This document shows positions 24,979 through 33,716 of a stretch of DNA of 34,715 bases, piece by piece. Numbering within the stretch: position 1 is the first letter of the stretch; each line of letters opens with the position of its first letter. The position numbers and the translations under genes are program-made. The notes below the pieces were generated by a model. The model was given only the letters and a program-made list of their open reading frames with translations. It ran no database searches and was not told where the DNA came from. Origin of the DNA: Saprospiraceae bacterium (GTDB lineage Bacteria; Bacteroidota; Bacteroidia; Chitinophagales; Saprospiraceae); the NCBI GenBank assembly GCA_020436835.1, contig JAGQWZ010000260.1, positions 1 to 34,715 on the forward strand, in the 5' to 3' direction.

Positions 24979-25237
24979 AAGGAGTGGTCATCGTTGCCGT
25001 AGGTTAAGCGATTTAGTCTCATTACCGTCCGGCTCCTCACCCCCCCAACCCGACACCATCACCTGCGCCAGGACTTCAGTGATCAGAGAAAGCCAGGAGC
25101 GACACCCCCTGCCTCTTCTACGAGGGAAGAACCAGCCACGAGCATTGGCAAATTCAACCATGAATTTTCGCAGTCAACCTCATTGAATTGTCAAGGATCA
25201 ACTATGTGTTTTGGTTGTTCCCGCCTCTTGCTGAGTT
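24979..25237. other. Gene-free spacer of different composition
   Basis: A 259-base gap after the terminator. Its middle part (about 25030-25140) is richer in C and has C-tracts, unlike the AT-rich spacers elsewhere. I find no plausible reading frame, tRNA or hairpin terminator for the radical SAM gene that ends at 25238. Confidence 0.45.
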
Positions 25238-26182
25238 TTAATCATTGACGGATTGATGTTTTCTCAGGAAGAAAATCTGCCCTTCATGATCGATGCGGAG
25301 AAGTGCTCCTTCTTCAACCAATCTGTCCAGCGCTTCGACTGCACTTCCGGTATTTTCCAGAAGCTTAAGAGCTTCAGCCCTGCGCATTGGATGAACTGCT
25401 GTAATATTTAGCAGTTCGTCGACTGGCTTTCCGGTGGCTCTATATTCTTCTTCTGAAAAACCGGTTAGTAACTCTACATTATCCAAATAACGTTTAAATA
25501 TCATATAGGCTCGCATCAGGGTTTCCGCATCGCACACCTTAAGGTTCTTTTGTGCAGTAGGACGGGTAGGTATCGCAATGTAAGCCCGTGATGGCCTGAT
25601 TTTGTGCAGGAATTCAGCAACTGCTTTCACTTGTGCTTCGCCGTCATTGATGCCGGCCAGCAACATGGTCTCGGTGATCAGTTCTCCCTGAAAGTTTCTT
25701 GCAAACTCTTCCATCCCGATCAGGATCTCGCTAAGTTTCAAAAAAGGATGTGGTCGATTTATCTTATGCCATGTTATCTCTTCCACTGAATCGACTTTCA
25801 CTGAGACAAGATCAACATCTGCCAGACTCCGGCGAACTGATTCTCTTCCCAGCATTGATCCATTGGTGATCACAGCAATTTTGAAGGGAAGTTTTCTAAG
25901 CAATTCAATTTCACGTCCCAAATTTACATCCAGTGTAGGTTCGCCATCAGGCACGAAAGATAAATAATCGATCACCCCATTTACCTCCACTTCCCTGACC
26001 CTCTTTTGTACGGCGGTCACCACCTGATCCACTTCATAAAATGAACGGGAGGTAAATTCACGATTATTTGTGCGCCCCACCTGGCAGTATAAACAATCAT
26101 ATGAACAACTCTTTGGTGGAATATTATTGATGCCCAGACTCGCACCCAGGCGGCGGGAGGGTATAGAACCAAATGCAATCAT
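25238..26182 (-). CDS. Radical SAM protein with C-terminal winged-helix-like tail
   Basis: A 314-residue radical SAM enzyme. The [4Fe-4S] ligands are C26-x3-C30-x2-C33 (CSYDCLYCQ). FVPDGEPTLD is the glycine-rich SAM-binding block, ITNGSML and VDLVSVKVDSV follow, and HPFLKL is the family's middle motif. The N-terminal FGSIPSRRLGASLGIN-type opening belongs to the COG0731-like group of Fe-S oxidoreductases related to the tRNA-wybutosine enzyme but of unknown substrate in bacteria. The last 70 residues (HPMRRAEALKLLENTGSAVEALDRLVEEGALLRI) look like a small winged-helix domain. Start ATG is clear. It follows the M16 gene on the same strand after 135 bases. Confidence 0.88.
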   Translation of the reverse strand: MIAFGSIPSRRLGASLGINNIPPKSCSYDCLYCQVGRTNNREFTSRSFYEVDQVVTAVQKRVREVEVNGVIDYLSFVPDGEPTLDVNLGREIELLRKLPFKIAVITNGSMLGRESVRRSLADVDLVSVKVDSVEEITWHKINRPHPFLKLSEILIGMEEFARNFQGELITETMLLAGINDGEAQVKAVAEFLHKIRPSRAYIAIPTRPTAQKNLKVCDAETLMRAYMIFKRYLDNVELLTGFSEEEYRATGKPVDELLNITAVHPMRRAEALKLLENTGSAVEALDRLVEEGALLRIDHEGQIFFLRKHQSVND

Positions 26183-26317
26183 AACGGTCTTTTAATGATG
26201 CAAATATTAACGCCTTTACTTTCTTTCGGAATGACGGAGATCAGGACAGGTTCTGATATATTACAGAGTTTGGCGGTTTACCAGACGACGCTTGATTGCT
26301 GTTTGTATTTAGATACC

Positions 26318-27562
26318 TTATGCATCTTCACGTGGTTTGTAGAACACGGTGGTCATCAATTCTTCATTTAGATAAGTTCGTGTCACTCTTCTCAGATCGT
26401 CGGCAGTGATCGCCTGATATTTTTCCGATTCAGAATTTATTAACTCAACATCTCCAATGAGTTCGTAGTAAGCGAGATTCATTGCCTTTCCCAGGGTGCT
26501 GGTTTCTGAAAAAACTACGGAAGATTCCAATCCATTTTTAAGTTTTTGCATAACTCGATCCTCCACTTTCTCGCTCTTCACCTGATCAATTATTTTCTGA
26601 ATTTCACCAATTGCATTATCGTATTCTATCCCTTCCGAAAGCTTACCCTCAATCACAAATAGCCCGGTATCATGCGTGCCGGTAATATAAGCATCAGCCG
26701 CCGCCAGTACTTCCGACTCTTTTATCAACATCTTGTAGAAGAGTGAACTACGGCCAAGGGAAAGCAAATCAGATAATAAATCCAATACATAATAATCCGG
26801 ATGGGTGCGAGCAACCATTGGAAAAACCAAATAAAAAGCCGGCACCGGCACATCTGACTCGATCACAATTTTTCGCGAATGATAGTCTTTCAGATCGAAT
26901 TTGAATTCGGTTACTTTTTCTGAAGAATATGGTAGCGTAGAAAAGTATCTCTTAATCAGTTTCTTGGTGTCGCTGATATGAAAATTCCCTGCTACCGAAA
27001 GAATGCAATTTCCAACATTGTAGTATTGCCGGTAAAAGTCTTTTACATCTTTGAGTTTAATCCCGGCAATTTCTTCAGCTGTCAATCCGATCGTAGGCCA
27101 ACGATAAGGATGCTCCTTGTAGATGGCAGGAAGTAAATGATGCCAGATGTCTCCATATGGCTCATTCAGGCAGGATTCATGCAGTTCTTCGATGACCACT
27201 TTTTGCTGGGTCTTAAAAGCTTTGCTGCTTACCTGGAGATTAGCCAAACGATCTGCTTCTATCCAAAGTAATGTCTCCAGATTTTGATAAGGTCCATAAC
27301 TATAATAGTCGGCATAGTCACTATTAGTAAAAGCATTGTTTTCAGCACCCGCCATTTGGATCGGTTCATCAAAATCAGGCACATCCGGAGTTCCCGAAAA
27401 CATCAGATGTTCGAAAAGATGGGCTAGACCCGATTTGTGCGGTGGATCAAATTTGGATCCAGCCTGGAATATCAGGTTGACGGCAACCAGCGGTGTCAAT
27501 TCATCCCGGTGTAAGATCACCCTCAAACCATTGTCTAATACCAATCTCTCGTAATTAACCAT
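26318..27562 (-). CDS. M16 family zinc peptidase
   Basis: A 414-residue pitrilysin/insulinase-type protease with one active half and one M16 C-terminal half. The inverted zinc motif HLFEH is at residues 48-52, and the distal ligand region VVIEELHESCLNEPYGD follows about 75 residues later, so it should be catalytically competent. No signal peptide is seen, which suggests a cytoplasmic enzyme, although many Bacteroidota homologues are exported. Such proteins usually work as a dimer with a second, inactive M16 subunit; none is adjacent here. An exact TAnnTTTG box lies just upstream, and the gene is divergent from methylmalonyl-CoA mutase. Confidence 0.92.
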   Translation of the reverse strand: MVNYERLVLDNGLRVILHRDELTPLVAVNLIFQAGSKFDPPHKSGLAHLFEHLMFSGTPDVPDFDEPIQMAGAENNAFTNSDYADYYSYGPYQNLETLLWIEADRLANLQVSSKAFKTQQKVVIEELHESCLNEPYGDIWHHLLPAIYKEHPYRWPTIGLTAEEIAGIKLKDVKDFYRQYYNVGNCILSVAGNFHISDTKKLIKRYFSTLPYSSEKVTEFKFDLKDYHSRKIVIESDVPVPAFYLVFPMVARTHPDYYVLDLLSDLLSLGRSSLFYKMLIKESEVLAAADAYITGTHDTGLFVIEGKLSEGIEYDNAIGEIQKIIDQVKSEKVEDRVMQKLKNGLESSVVFSETSTLGKAMNLAYYELIGDVELINSESEKYQAITADDLRRVTRTYLNEELMTTVFYKPREDA

Positions 27563-27582
27563 TTCAAATTCTTAATAAAGCG

Positions 27583-27590
27583 CAAAGGTA
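27583..27590 (-). promoter_or_regulatory. -7 promoter box of the M16 peptidase gene
   Basis: Minus-strand TACCTTTG matches TAnnTTTG exactly, 20 bases before the ATG at 27562. A TTTG occurs 23 bases further upstream on the same strand (27614-27617), slightly wider than the usual spacing to a -33 element. Confidence 0.6.
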
Positions 27591-27672
27591 CTTTTTGCCT
27601 TAAAAAAAACAGGTCAAATTCCGGGTGGTTCACATCATGTCTCACCTCCATTACTTTTTTAACTTTAGGCGA

Positions 27673-29793
27673 ATGGAGTTTGAAAAAATCCGGAGCATTC
27701 CGTTAGATCTGAACTTGCGAAAAAGTGTTGAGGCAAACTCAACAGATCTTTCCAGCTATGAAAAAATAGCGATCCCCAGTCTTTCATCGGTTTCGGCGGA
27801 AGATCTCACCGCAGCAAAGTTTCCTTCCGGTTTTCCTCCTTTCAGTCGTGGACCTTATGCAACCATGTATGCCGGAAGGCCGTGGACCATCAGACAATAT
27901 GCGGGATTTTCTACGGCAGAGGAGAGCAATGCCTTTTACCGGCGTAATCTGGCTGCGGGGCAGAGAGGCCTCTCCGTGGCATTTGATCTTGCCACCCATC
28001 GCGGATATGATTCAGATCATCCCCGGGTGGTTGGCGACGTGGGAAAGGCCGGCGTTGCTATCGACACCGTAGAGGATATGCACATTCTCTTCCGCGATAT
28101 ACCATTGGATAAGATTTCTGTCTCCATGACGATGAATGGCGCGGTGCTTCCGATCCTTGCTTTTTTCATCGTCGTAGCGGAAGAGACAGGGGTAGAGCAA
28201 TCCAAACTTAGTGGCACCATCCAAAATGACATCCTAAAGGAATTCATGGTGCGCAACACATTCATTTATCCACCGCGTCCCTCCATGCGGATCGTAAGTG
28301 ACATATTTCGCTACATGGCCAGATATATGCCGCGTTTTAATTCGATCAGTGTGAGCGGCTATCACATGCATGAAGCGGGAGCATCTGCCGACCTGGAGAT
28401 TGCCTATACCCTGGCCGATGGTCTTGAGTATGTGCGAACAGGCCTGAAGGCCGGATTGGATATCGATGATTTTGCTCCCCGGATCAGCTTTTTTTGGGGT
28501 ATCGGGCTCAATCATTTTGTGGAAGTCGCCAAAATGCGGGCAGCCCGGGCCATCTGGGCGGAAATGATCGAAAAATTTGCTCCGGCCAATAGAAAATCAA
28601 TGGCACTACGCACCCATTGCCAGACAAGCGGTTGGAGTCTGGCTGCGCAAGATCCTTATAACAACATAGCCCGAACCACCGTTGAAGCTATTTCCGCAAT
28701 TATCGGCGGCACGCAGTCATTACACACTAATGCCCTCGATGAAGCACTGGCATTGCCCTCTGATTTTTCTGCCAAAATTGCCAGGGATACTCAACTTTAT
28801 CTGCAAAAGAACACCGACTTGTGCAGCGTAATTGACGCCTATGGAGGAAGTGACTACGTCGAGTGGTTGACCGCGCAATTATATCAGAAAGCCTGGTCCT
28901 GGATCGATGAAGTTGAATCTGCCGGTGGAATGATTTCTGCCATTGAAAAAGGATTGCCGAAAAGAAGGATCGAAGAAGCCGCCGCTCGTCGTCAAGCCAA
29001 GATCGATAATGGAACTGAAAAGATCATTGGTAAAAATCTTTATCCCTATGAAGAAACGCAGGCCCCTGACCTACTCAAAGTAGACAATGAAGCAGTACTT
29101 CAAAATCAGTTGACAAAGCTACGAGAGGTTAGAAAAAACAGAAATGAGCGCATGGTACGGGAAGCCCTGGATAAAATCAGCCAGGCCGCGCATGAACAGG
29201 AGAAAAATCTACTGCACCTTTGCGTGGATGCTGCCAGGCATCGAGCTACCTTAGGTGAAATATCGAGTGCCATTGAAAAAGTCTACGGCAGGCATCAAGT
29301 CAACACTACTTTAATTTCAGGAGTATATGCCCAGGAAATGAGAAATTCAGATGATTTCAGGAGCGCTTTAGCAGTCACGGACGACTTTGCGCGGCAATAC
29401 GGAAGAAGACCCCGGATCATGATCGCCAAATTAGGTCAGGATGGCCACGACCGGGGAGCCCGGATCATTGCAAGTAGTTTTGCCGATATTGGTTTTGATG
29501 TGGATATCGGTCCTCTTTTCCAAACCCCGGCTGAAGCGGCCTTACAGGCTGCTGAAAACGATGTACATTTTCTTGGCATCTCCTCCATGACGGGCGGGCA
29601 CAATACACTCGTGCCACAAACCATTGCGGCCTTGAAAGAATTAGGAAGGGAAGATATCCGGATCGTGCTGGGAGGAATCATTCCGGAAGATGAATACGAG
29701 ACGCTACAAGAGCAAGGTGTGCTTGCCATTTTCGGACCAGGCACCAATATTCCATTAGCAGCTATCGAACTCCTGGAAAGATATTCCGCCTAG
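27673..29793 (+). CDS. Methylmalonyl-CoA mutase, large (B12-binding) subunit
   Basis: A 706-residue adenosylcobalamin enzyme that interconverts methylmalonyl-CoA and succinyl-CoA, linking propionyl-CoA with the citric acid cycle. The N-terminal barrel has [13 protein letters not shown] with the radical-cage Tyr near residue 75, HCQTSGWSL with the substrate His near residue 313, and [12 protein letters not shown]. The C-terminal cobalamin domain has the DGHDRG ligand motif (Asp590, His592) and LGGIIP. The frame is open upstream to a GTG at 27625, but [14 protein letters not shown] from the ATG at 27673 is the better start; TAACTTTA just before it is a one-mismatch -7 box. No small subunit, epimerase or MeaB gene is in the window, so it may act as a homodimer or pair with a distant partner. 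Confidence 0.95.
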   Translation: MEFEKIRSIPLDLNLRKSVEANSTDLSSYEKIAIPSLSSVSAEDLTAAKFPSGFPPFSRGPYATMYAGRPWTIRQYAGFSTAEESNAFYRRNLAAGQRGLSVAFDLATHRGYDSDHPRVVGDVGKAGVAIDTVEDMHILFRDIPLDKISVSMTMNGAVLPILAFFIVVAEETGVEQSKLSGTIQNDILKEFMVRNTFIYPPRPSMRIVSDIFRYMARYMPRFNSISVSGYHMHEAGASADLEIAYTLADGLEYVRTGLKAGLDIDDFAPRISFFWGIGLNHFVEVAKMRAARAIWAEMIEKFAPANRKSMALRTHCQTSGWSLAAQDPYNNIARTTVEAISAIIGGTQSLHTNALDEALALPSDFSAKIARDTQLYLQKNTDLCSVIDAYGGSDYVEWLTAQLYQKAWSWIDEVESAGGMISAIEKGLPKRRIEEAAARRQAKIDNGTEKIIGKNLYPYEETQAPDLLKVDNEAVLQNQLTKLREVRKNRNERMVREALDKISQAAHEQEKNLLHLCVDAARHRATLGEISSAIEKVYGRHQVNTTLISGVYAQEMRNSDDFRSALAVTDDFARQYGRRPRIMIAKLGQDGHDRGARIIASSFADIGFDVDIGPLFQTPAEAALQAAENDVHFLGISSMTGGHNTLVPQTIAALKELGREDIRIVLGGIIPEDEYETLQEQGVLAIFGPGTNIPLAAIELLERYSA

Positions 29794-29795
29794 TA

Positions 29796-29950
29796 GATGA
29801 ACCCATAAGTTGTTGTGGCAAAGTCTGAGATGAATTTTTGTGCCAGTCGAGGCGTAAAACGCAGTCATAGCCGAAGCTACGGCGAGTATTTACAACGAAG
29901 AATGGTGCAAAAAGTCGCCAGAATTTGTAACAAGAATTAATGGGTTTGTC
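29796..29950. repeat. 155-bp imperfect palindrome directly after the mutase gene
   Basis: The two halves are imperfect inverted copies around a CGAA loop at 29872-29875. Paired blocks, from outside in: GATGAACCCAT with ATGGGTTTGTC, CAAAGTCTG with CAGAATTTG, TTTTTGTGCCA with TGGTGCAAAAA, GTAAA with TTTAC, and TAGC with GCTA. Mismatches in the first and third blocks are all of the G-T kind, so as RNA these helices stay fully paired. It begins two bases after the mutase stop codon. It has no transposase gene and no T-run. It may be a dispersed MITE- or REP-like element or a structured 3' untranslated RNA. Confidence 0.7.
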
Positions 29951-30083
29951 TGCTATTGGAGAACTAGCCTGAAAAGTAAACGCTTTCTCGAATCTCCGGA
30001 GTCTATTTTTACAGCCATAACGATACACTGGAAATTAATGCGGAGCAGATTCTAAATGTAAGGTGCTTAAATGATTTAATCAT

Positions 30084-31211
30084 TTATTCGACAAGAAATA
30101 ATTCACTGGCAATGTGGTCCGCAAATAACTTACCCTCGTCGGTCAAGGTAAAAATGCCGAGGTCTTCTCTTATCCATTCTCGTTTTAGGAAGATTTCTAT
30201 CTCTTTTCTAAAATACTCCCAAAAAGAAACATCGAGATTTCTGATGTAATGGCGATCACATCCCCACATTGTACGCAGCCCCGTCATTACATATTCGTTG
30301 TATTTTTGTTCAGCAGTCAGTTCTTCCACGGTCAATGGTAAATTATTTTCACTAATCGCTTTGAGATATTTTGCATTATTGGAGATGTTCCAGCTTCGGC
30401 TATCACGATTAAAAGAATGGGCAGATGGACCAATGCCAAGGTATTTCTTTTGTCTCCAATAATTGCTATTATGGATAGCCGTAAATCCCCGTTTGGCAAA
30501 GTTTGAAATCTCGTAATGTAAGAAATTATGCTCACGGGCAAATTCTATCAAGAGCCTGAAATGGCCGGCCATACGCTCATCTGTCACAGCCGAAATTTTC
30601 CGGGTTGCAATCTGATGCGCCAGCAATGTTTTTGGTTCGACGGTGAGGGCGTAACTGGAAAAATGCTTAATGGAATAATGCCTGACGAAATCAAGGTTAT
30701 TCTTCCAGGCTTGCTCACTCAAATCGGGGATACCGTAAATTAAATCAATCGTCAGGTTTTCAAAATTGGCTTTCCTGGCAGATTCAATACATAGATGTGC
30801 CTGTCTGGCCGAATGAACCCGGTTCATTAACTGCAGGTCCTGGTCCCGGAACGACTGTATGCCAATACTGAGCCGGTTGACCGGAGAGTCCCTCAAAGCC
30901 GCCAGTTTTTCTGTCGTCAAGTCATCGGGGTTTGCCTCCAGGGTAATCTCAGCCTGTTCCGATACCTCAAAGTATTGATCTATGGTATTCAAAATTTTTA
31001 GCAGCTGCCGGTCAGTCAATACGGAGGGAGTTCCTCCTCCAAAATAGATGGATTCCAGGGGTGATTGATCTAAAAATGAATGCCTTAGCCTAATTTCCTG
31101 GGTTAATGCTTCGACCATAGGGTCTACACCATTCAGCCGGGTAGAGAAATGAAAATTACAGTAACTACAGGCCTGTTTACAAAAGGGAATATGTATATAA
31201 AGCCCCGCCAT
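30084..31211 (-). CDS. hemW: Radical SAM heme chaperone HemW
   Basis: A 375-residue radical SAM protein of the HemW/HemN family. The cluster ligands are C11-x3-C15-x2-C18 (CKQACSYCNF). The residue two after the third Cys is Phe, not the extra Cys of true HemN coproporphyrinogen dehydrogenases, so the heme-chaperone branch is preferred. SIYFGGGTPSVL, LEANPDD, RLSIGIQSF and DLIYGIPDL are the standard family blocks, and the C-terminal HemN-type helical domain is present (NSNYWRQKKYLGIGPSAHSF, GLRTMWG). HemW binds heme and hands it to membrane cytochromes. The ATG is supported by an exact -7 box. It is divergent from the outer-membrane protein gene. Confidence 0.92.
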   Translation of the reverse strand: MAGLYIHIPFCKQACSYCNFHFSTRLNGVDPMVEALTQEIRLRHSFLDQSPLESIYFGGGTPSVLTDRQLLKILNTIDQYFEVSEQAEITLEANPDDLTTEKLAALRDSPVNRLSIGIQSFRDQDLQLMNRVHSARQAHLCIESARKANFENLTIDLIYGIPDLSEQAWKNNLDFVRHYSIKHFSSYALTVEPKTLLAHQIATRKISAVTDERMAGHFRLLIEFAREHNFLHYEISNFAKRGFTAIHNSNYWRQKKYLGIGPSAHSFNRDSRSWNISNNAKYLKAISENNLPLTVEELTAEQKYNEYVMTGLRTMWGCDRHYIRNLDVSFWEYFRKEIEIFLKREWIREDLGIFTLTDEGKLFADHIASELFLVE

Positions 31212-31236
31212 TTTTCGTTGTAGATTCGTTCATTGG

Positions 31237-31244
31237 CAAAGATA
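31237..31244 (-). promoter_or_regulatory. -7 promoter box of hemW
   Basis: Minus-strand TATCTTTG matches TAnnTTTG exactly and lies 25 bases before the hemW ATG. It falls inside the 38-base divergent gap, just before the presumed start of the Omp85-type gene. Confidence 0.55.
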
Positions 31245-31249
31245 AGGGT

Positions 31250-33019
31250 TTGATTAACCAACACTATTTCATTGTTTTCGTGTTATTTAACTTGCTGGCT
31301 CCGGGTCTGAAGGCACAGTTATTACCGGTTACCTGGAAGCTAGACCAGGAGTCTCCCATTCTCCTGGCGGACTCGCTCCGACCAGCCGACGTCCAGGATA
31401 GTTGTTTGTCCTACCTGGAAGATCTTCACCAGAGTGCCTACCTCGAAGCATCGGTGGACTCCATAGCAAATCACGACAAACATATCGAAATCACGATGCA
31501 TGTTGGTGCTCCCTACCACTGGGGCAAACTTGATTTTTCCCGGATACCCACCCTGATAAGAGAAAGCCTTACAACTTCCGTGACATCGGGGCGTCTTTTT
31601 CGTTACGAAGAAATTCTGGAGATCTTCGATGAAATTCTTCAGACGGCAGAAAACCTGGGCCACCCATTTGCCTCCGTCCATCTGGATAGAATAGGCATCA
31701 GAAATGATACCATAGAGGCAAATATTCAAGTGACCTTAAATGAAAAAATCAACATCGAATCGATTAAAATCGAAGGAGATCTGGAAATACGTCCCCGTTA
31801 TCTGCATCATGTCATCGGCATCAACGAAGGGGATTTATTTCAAAAGCAAAAGATAATCGACACCCGGGATAAGCTTCAGGCCATCACCTTTATAAATTAT
31901 CGAAAAGATCCCATGGTCGATTTTTTAGGAAATGGCGCCACTTTACATTTATACCTCGACAGGAAAAATGCCAATCGATTTGACATTCTTCTTGGACTAC
32001 AACCTACCAACAACTCAGATGAGCAACGTCGATTTCGCCTTACCGGAAATGTCAATATTGATCTGGCCAATCAATTTGGCGCTGGTGAAGTATTCCATCT
32101 CAACTATGAAAATCTGATGCCGGGAACTCAGAACCTGGACTTAAGCCTCACTTATCCCTTTCTTTTTGACTGGTCATTTGGGACCGATTTAAGTTTTAGT
32201 CTTTATAAAAGAGATTCAACCTATCTCGATGTCGGATACCGGGTAGGTATTCAATACCTCTTTCGGGGGTACAATTACTTTCAATTTCAAATTGAAAATA
32301 AAAGTACAAAACTGCTAACCATTGACACCAGCCGCATTATCCGTACTCGTATTCTCCCGGAATTTCAGGATCTAAATCAAAATTTATTGGGAGCTATTTT
32401 TCATTTTGAAAAATTGAATTACCGGCTCAATCCGCGAAAAGGCTACGATGCAACGCTTGGTATAAGCGGAGGAACCAAGAAAATAAAACGCAATCCCACG
32501 ATATTGGGATTACGCGACCCAAGTGATCCGGAATTTGATTTCAGCCAGTTATATGAAGATATCAAACTCAACAGTTTTCAGTTCCGGATAAATACCCGGT
32601 TACAGGCTTACTTACCGGTATTCAAGAGCAGCGCGATCCGGTTTGCTTTATCCGGCGGATTGCTAAGTTCAGGCCAAAAATTATTCGATAATGAACTATT
32701 CCGTATCGGTGGCACAAAATTACTGCGAGGATTCAATGAGGAATCCATCTTTGCCAACTTTTATTCCGTGCTTACTACGGAATACCGTCTCCTCTTCAAT
32801 CGTAACAGCAACTTATTTATCTTTGGAGATCTGGCCTATTATGAAAAAAATACAGTCTCCGACCGCATTATAGATCGCCCCTTCGGAGTCGGAACCGGTC
32901 TCAATCTCGAAACCAAGGTTGGCATTTTCTCAATTAGTTATGCGATTGGTAGCCGAAAGAATCTTCCATTTACTTTCCGTCAGGGTCGGATACATTTTGG
33001 GATGATCAGCCAATTCTGA
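31250..33019 (+). CDS. Omp85/BamA-TamA-like outer membrane protein
   Basis: A 589-residue outer-membrane protein of the Omp85 superfamily, involved in inserting or exporting proteins or lipids through the outer membrane. A signal peptide (YFIVFVLFNLLAPGLKAQ) is followed by periplasmic POTRA-like segments, the clearest near residues 162-212 (INIESIKIEGDLEIRPRYL ... GINEGDLFQKQKIIDTRDKL). From about 220 the sequence is an amphipathic beta-barrel with FRLTGNVNIDLANQFGAGE, the lid-loop type motif RGFNEESIF, and FGVGTGLNLETKVGIFSISYAIG near the end. The last residue is Phe, the usual beta-signal ending. It is shorter than BamA, so more likely a TamA-like paralogue. The start is TTG, as no ATG precedes the signal peptide; the frame remains open further upstream. 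Confidence 0.85.
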   Translation: MINQHYFIVFVLFNLLAPGLKAQLLPVTWKLDQESPILLADSLRPADVQDSCLSYLEDLHQSAYLEASVDSIANHDKHIEITMHVGAPYHWGKLDFSRIPTLIRESLTTSVTSGRLFRYEEILEIFDEILQTAENLGHPFASVHLDRIGIRNDTIEANIQVTLNEKINIESIKIEGDLEIRPRYLHHVIGINEGDLFQKQKIIDTRDKLQAITFINYRKDPMVDFLGNGATLHLYLDRKNANRFDILLGLQPTNNSDEQRRFRLTGNVNIDLANQFGAGEVFHLNYENLMPGTQNLDLSLTYPFLFDWSFGTDLSFSLYKRDSTYLDVGYRVGIQYLFRGYNYFQFQIENKSTKLLTIDTSRIIRTRILPEFQDLNQNLLGAIFHFEKLNYRLNPRKGYDATLGISGGTKKIKRNPTILGLRDPSDPEFDFSQLYEDIKLNSFQFRINTRLQAYLPVFKSSAIRFALSGGLLSSGQKLFDNELFRIGGTKLLRGFNEESIFANFYSVLTTEYRLLFNRNSNLFIFGDLAYYEKNTVSDRIIDRPFGVGTGLNLETKVGIFSISYAIGSRKNLPFTFRQGRIHFGMISQF

Positions 33020-33162
33020 TATCAGAACAAAGTGGCTGGGTTCAATAGAGCATTACTTTGCAGGACTTCAGCAATCAAAGAAATATCTGACTCTCTTCAT
33101 CATATTAGCATTAATTATACTATCTTACGCAAGATTTTTTAAAACATAAAAATTAAGTATCA

Positions 33163-33498
33163 ATGAGTAAGTTAGATGATAAAGTTGCTCTTTACTCCCA
33201 GACATTAACTAAGTTGGGTCAAAAGGTAGACGAGAAACTGCTCCGGGCAGTAACAAAAGGTTGCGGTCCATCTATTTATACTAAAGATGGAGAGACCGTT
33301 TCTGCTTCCGATAAAGCGGAGGTGGAAAGAGTGAAAAAGAATTTTATGGAGAAAAAACTTGGACTATCGGGAAAAGATCTCGATGCAGGTTTTGACTATG
33401 CCGTTGATGTTATAGGCAAGTCATCCAGAAACAAATACCGCGCAGTAATGTACTATTTGATTGTCAAAAAGTATAAGAAAGACTCCGTCTACGCTTAG
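33163..33498 (+). CDS. DUF2853 family protein
   Basis: A 111-residue soluble protein matching DUF2853: the N-terminal helix KLDDKVALYSQTLTKLG, then LLRAVTKGCGPSIYTKDGETVSASDKAEVERVKKNFM, and the ending NKYRAVMYYLIVKKYKK. The family is a small helical fold, common in Proteobacteria and Bacteroidota, with no known function. The ATG follows an AT-rich leader; TATCTTAC at 33121 resembles a -7 box with two mismatches. The gene has its own terminator and no partner. Confidence 0.93.
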   Translation: MSKLDDKVALYSQTLTKLGQKVDEKLLRAVTKGCGPSIYTKDGETVSASDKAEVERVKKNFMEKKLGLSGKDLDAGFDYAVDVIGKSSRNKYRAVMYYLIVKKYKKDSVYA

Positions 33499-33533
33499 AT
33501 CCTCCTCTTATTCAAATACTAAATGAAAACCAG

Positions 33534-33561
33534 GAGCAGCTTATGGCTGCTCTTTTTTTTT
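33534..33561 (+). terminator. Rho-independent terminator of the DUF2853 gene
   Basis: GAGCAGC (33534-33540) and GCTGCTC (33546-33552) form a perfect 7-bp stem with loop TTATG, followed by an uninterrupted T-run of nine bases. Confidence 0.92.
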
Positions 33562-33716
33562 GGCTAAATTTCTGTTTTTAGAAATATTTGATCAATCCCC
33601 TTCACACTCGACTTTGCCAAGACTTGCCTTCTGCGTTAAAAAGTAAGCTTATACTTCCAATTTAAAATTGCTTAAAATTTTAAATTATCTCCATTAAATG
33701 GAGGATAGTAACCACA

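Noticed and set aside
29985..30010. TCGAATCTCC stretch resembling a tRNA T-loop
   Set aside because: No acceptor stem, anticodon arm or CCA-compatible pairing can be built around it.
29762..30028. 88-codon minus-strand frame after the mutase gene
   Set aside because: It runs across the imperfect palindrome and the mutase end; the protein has no domain character. The palindrome explains the open stretch better.
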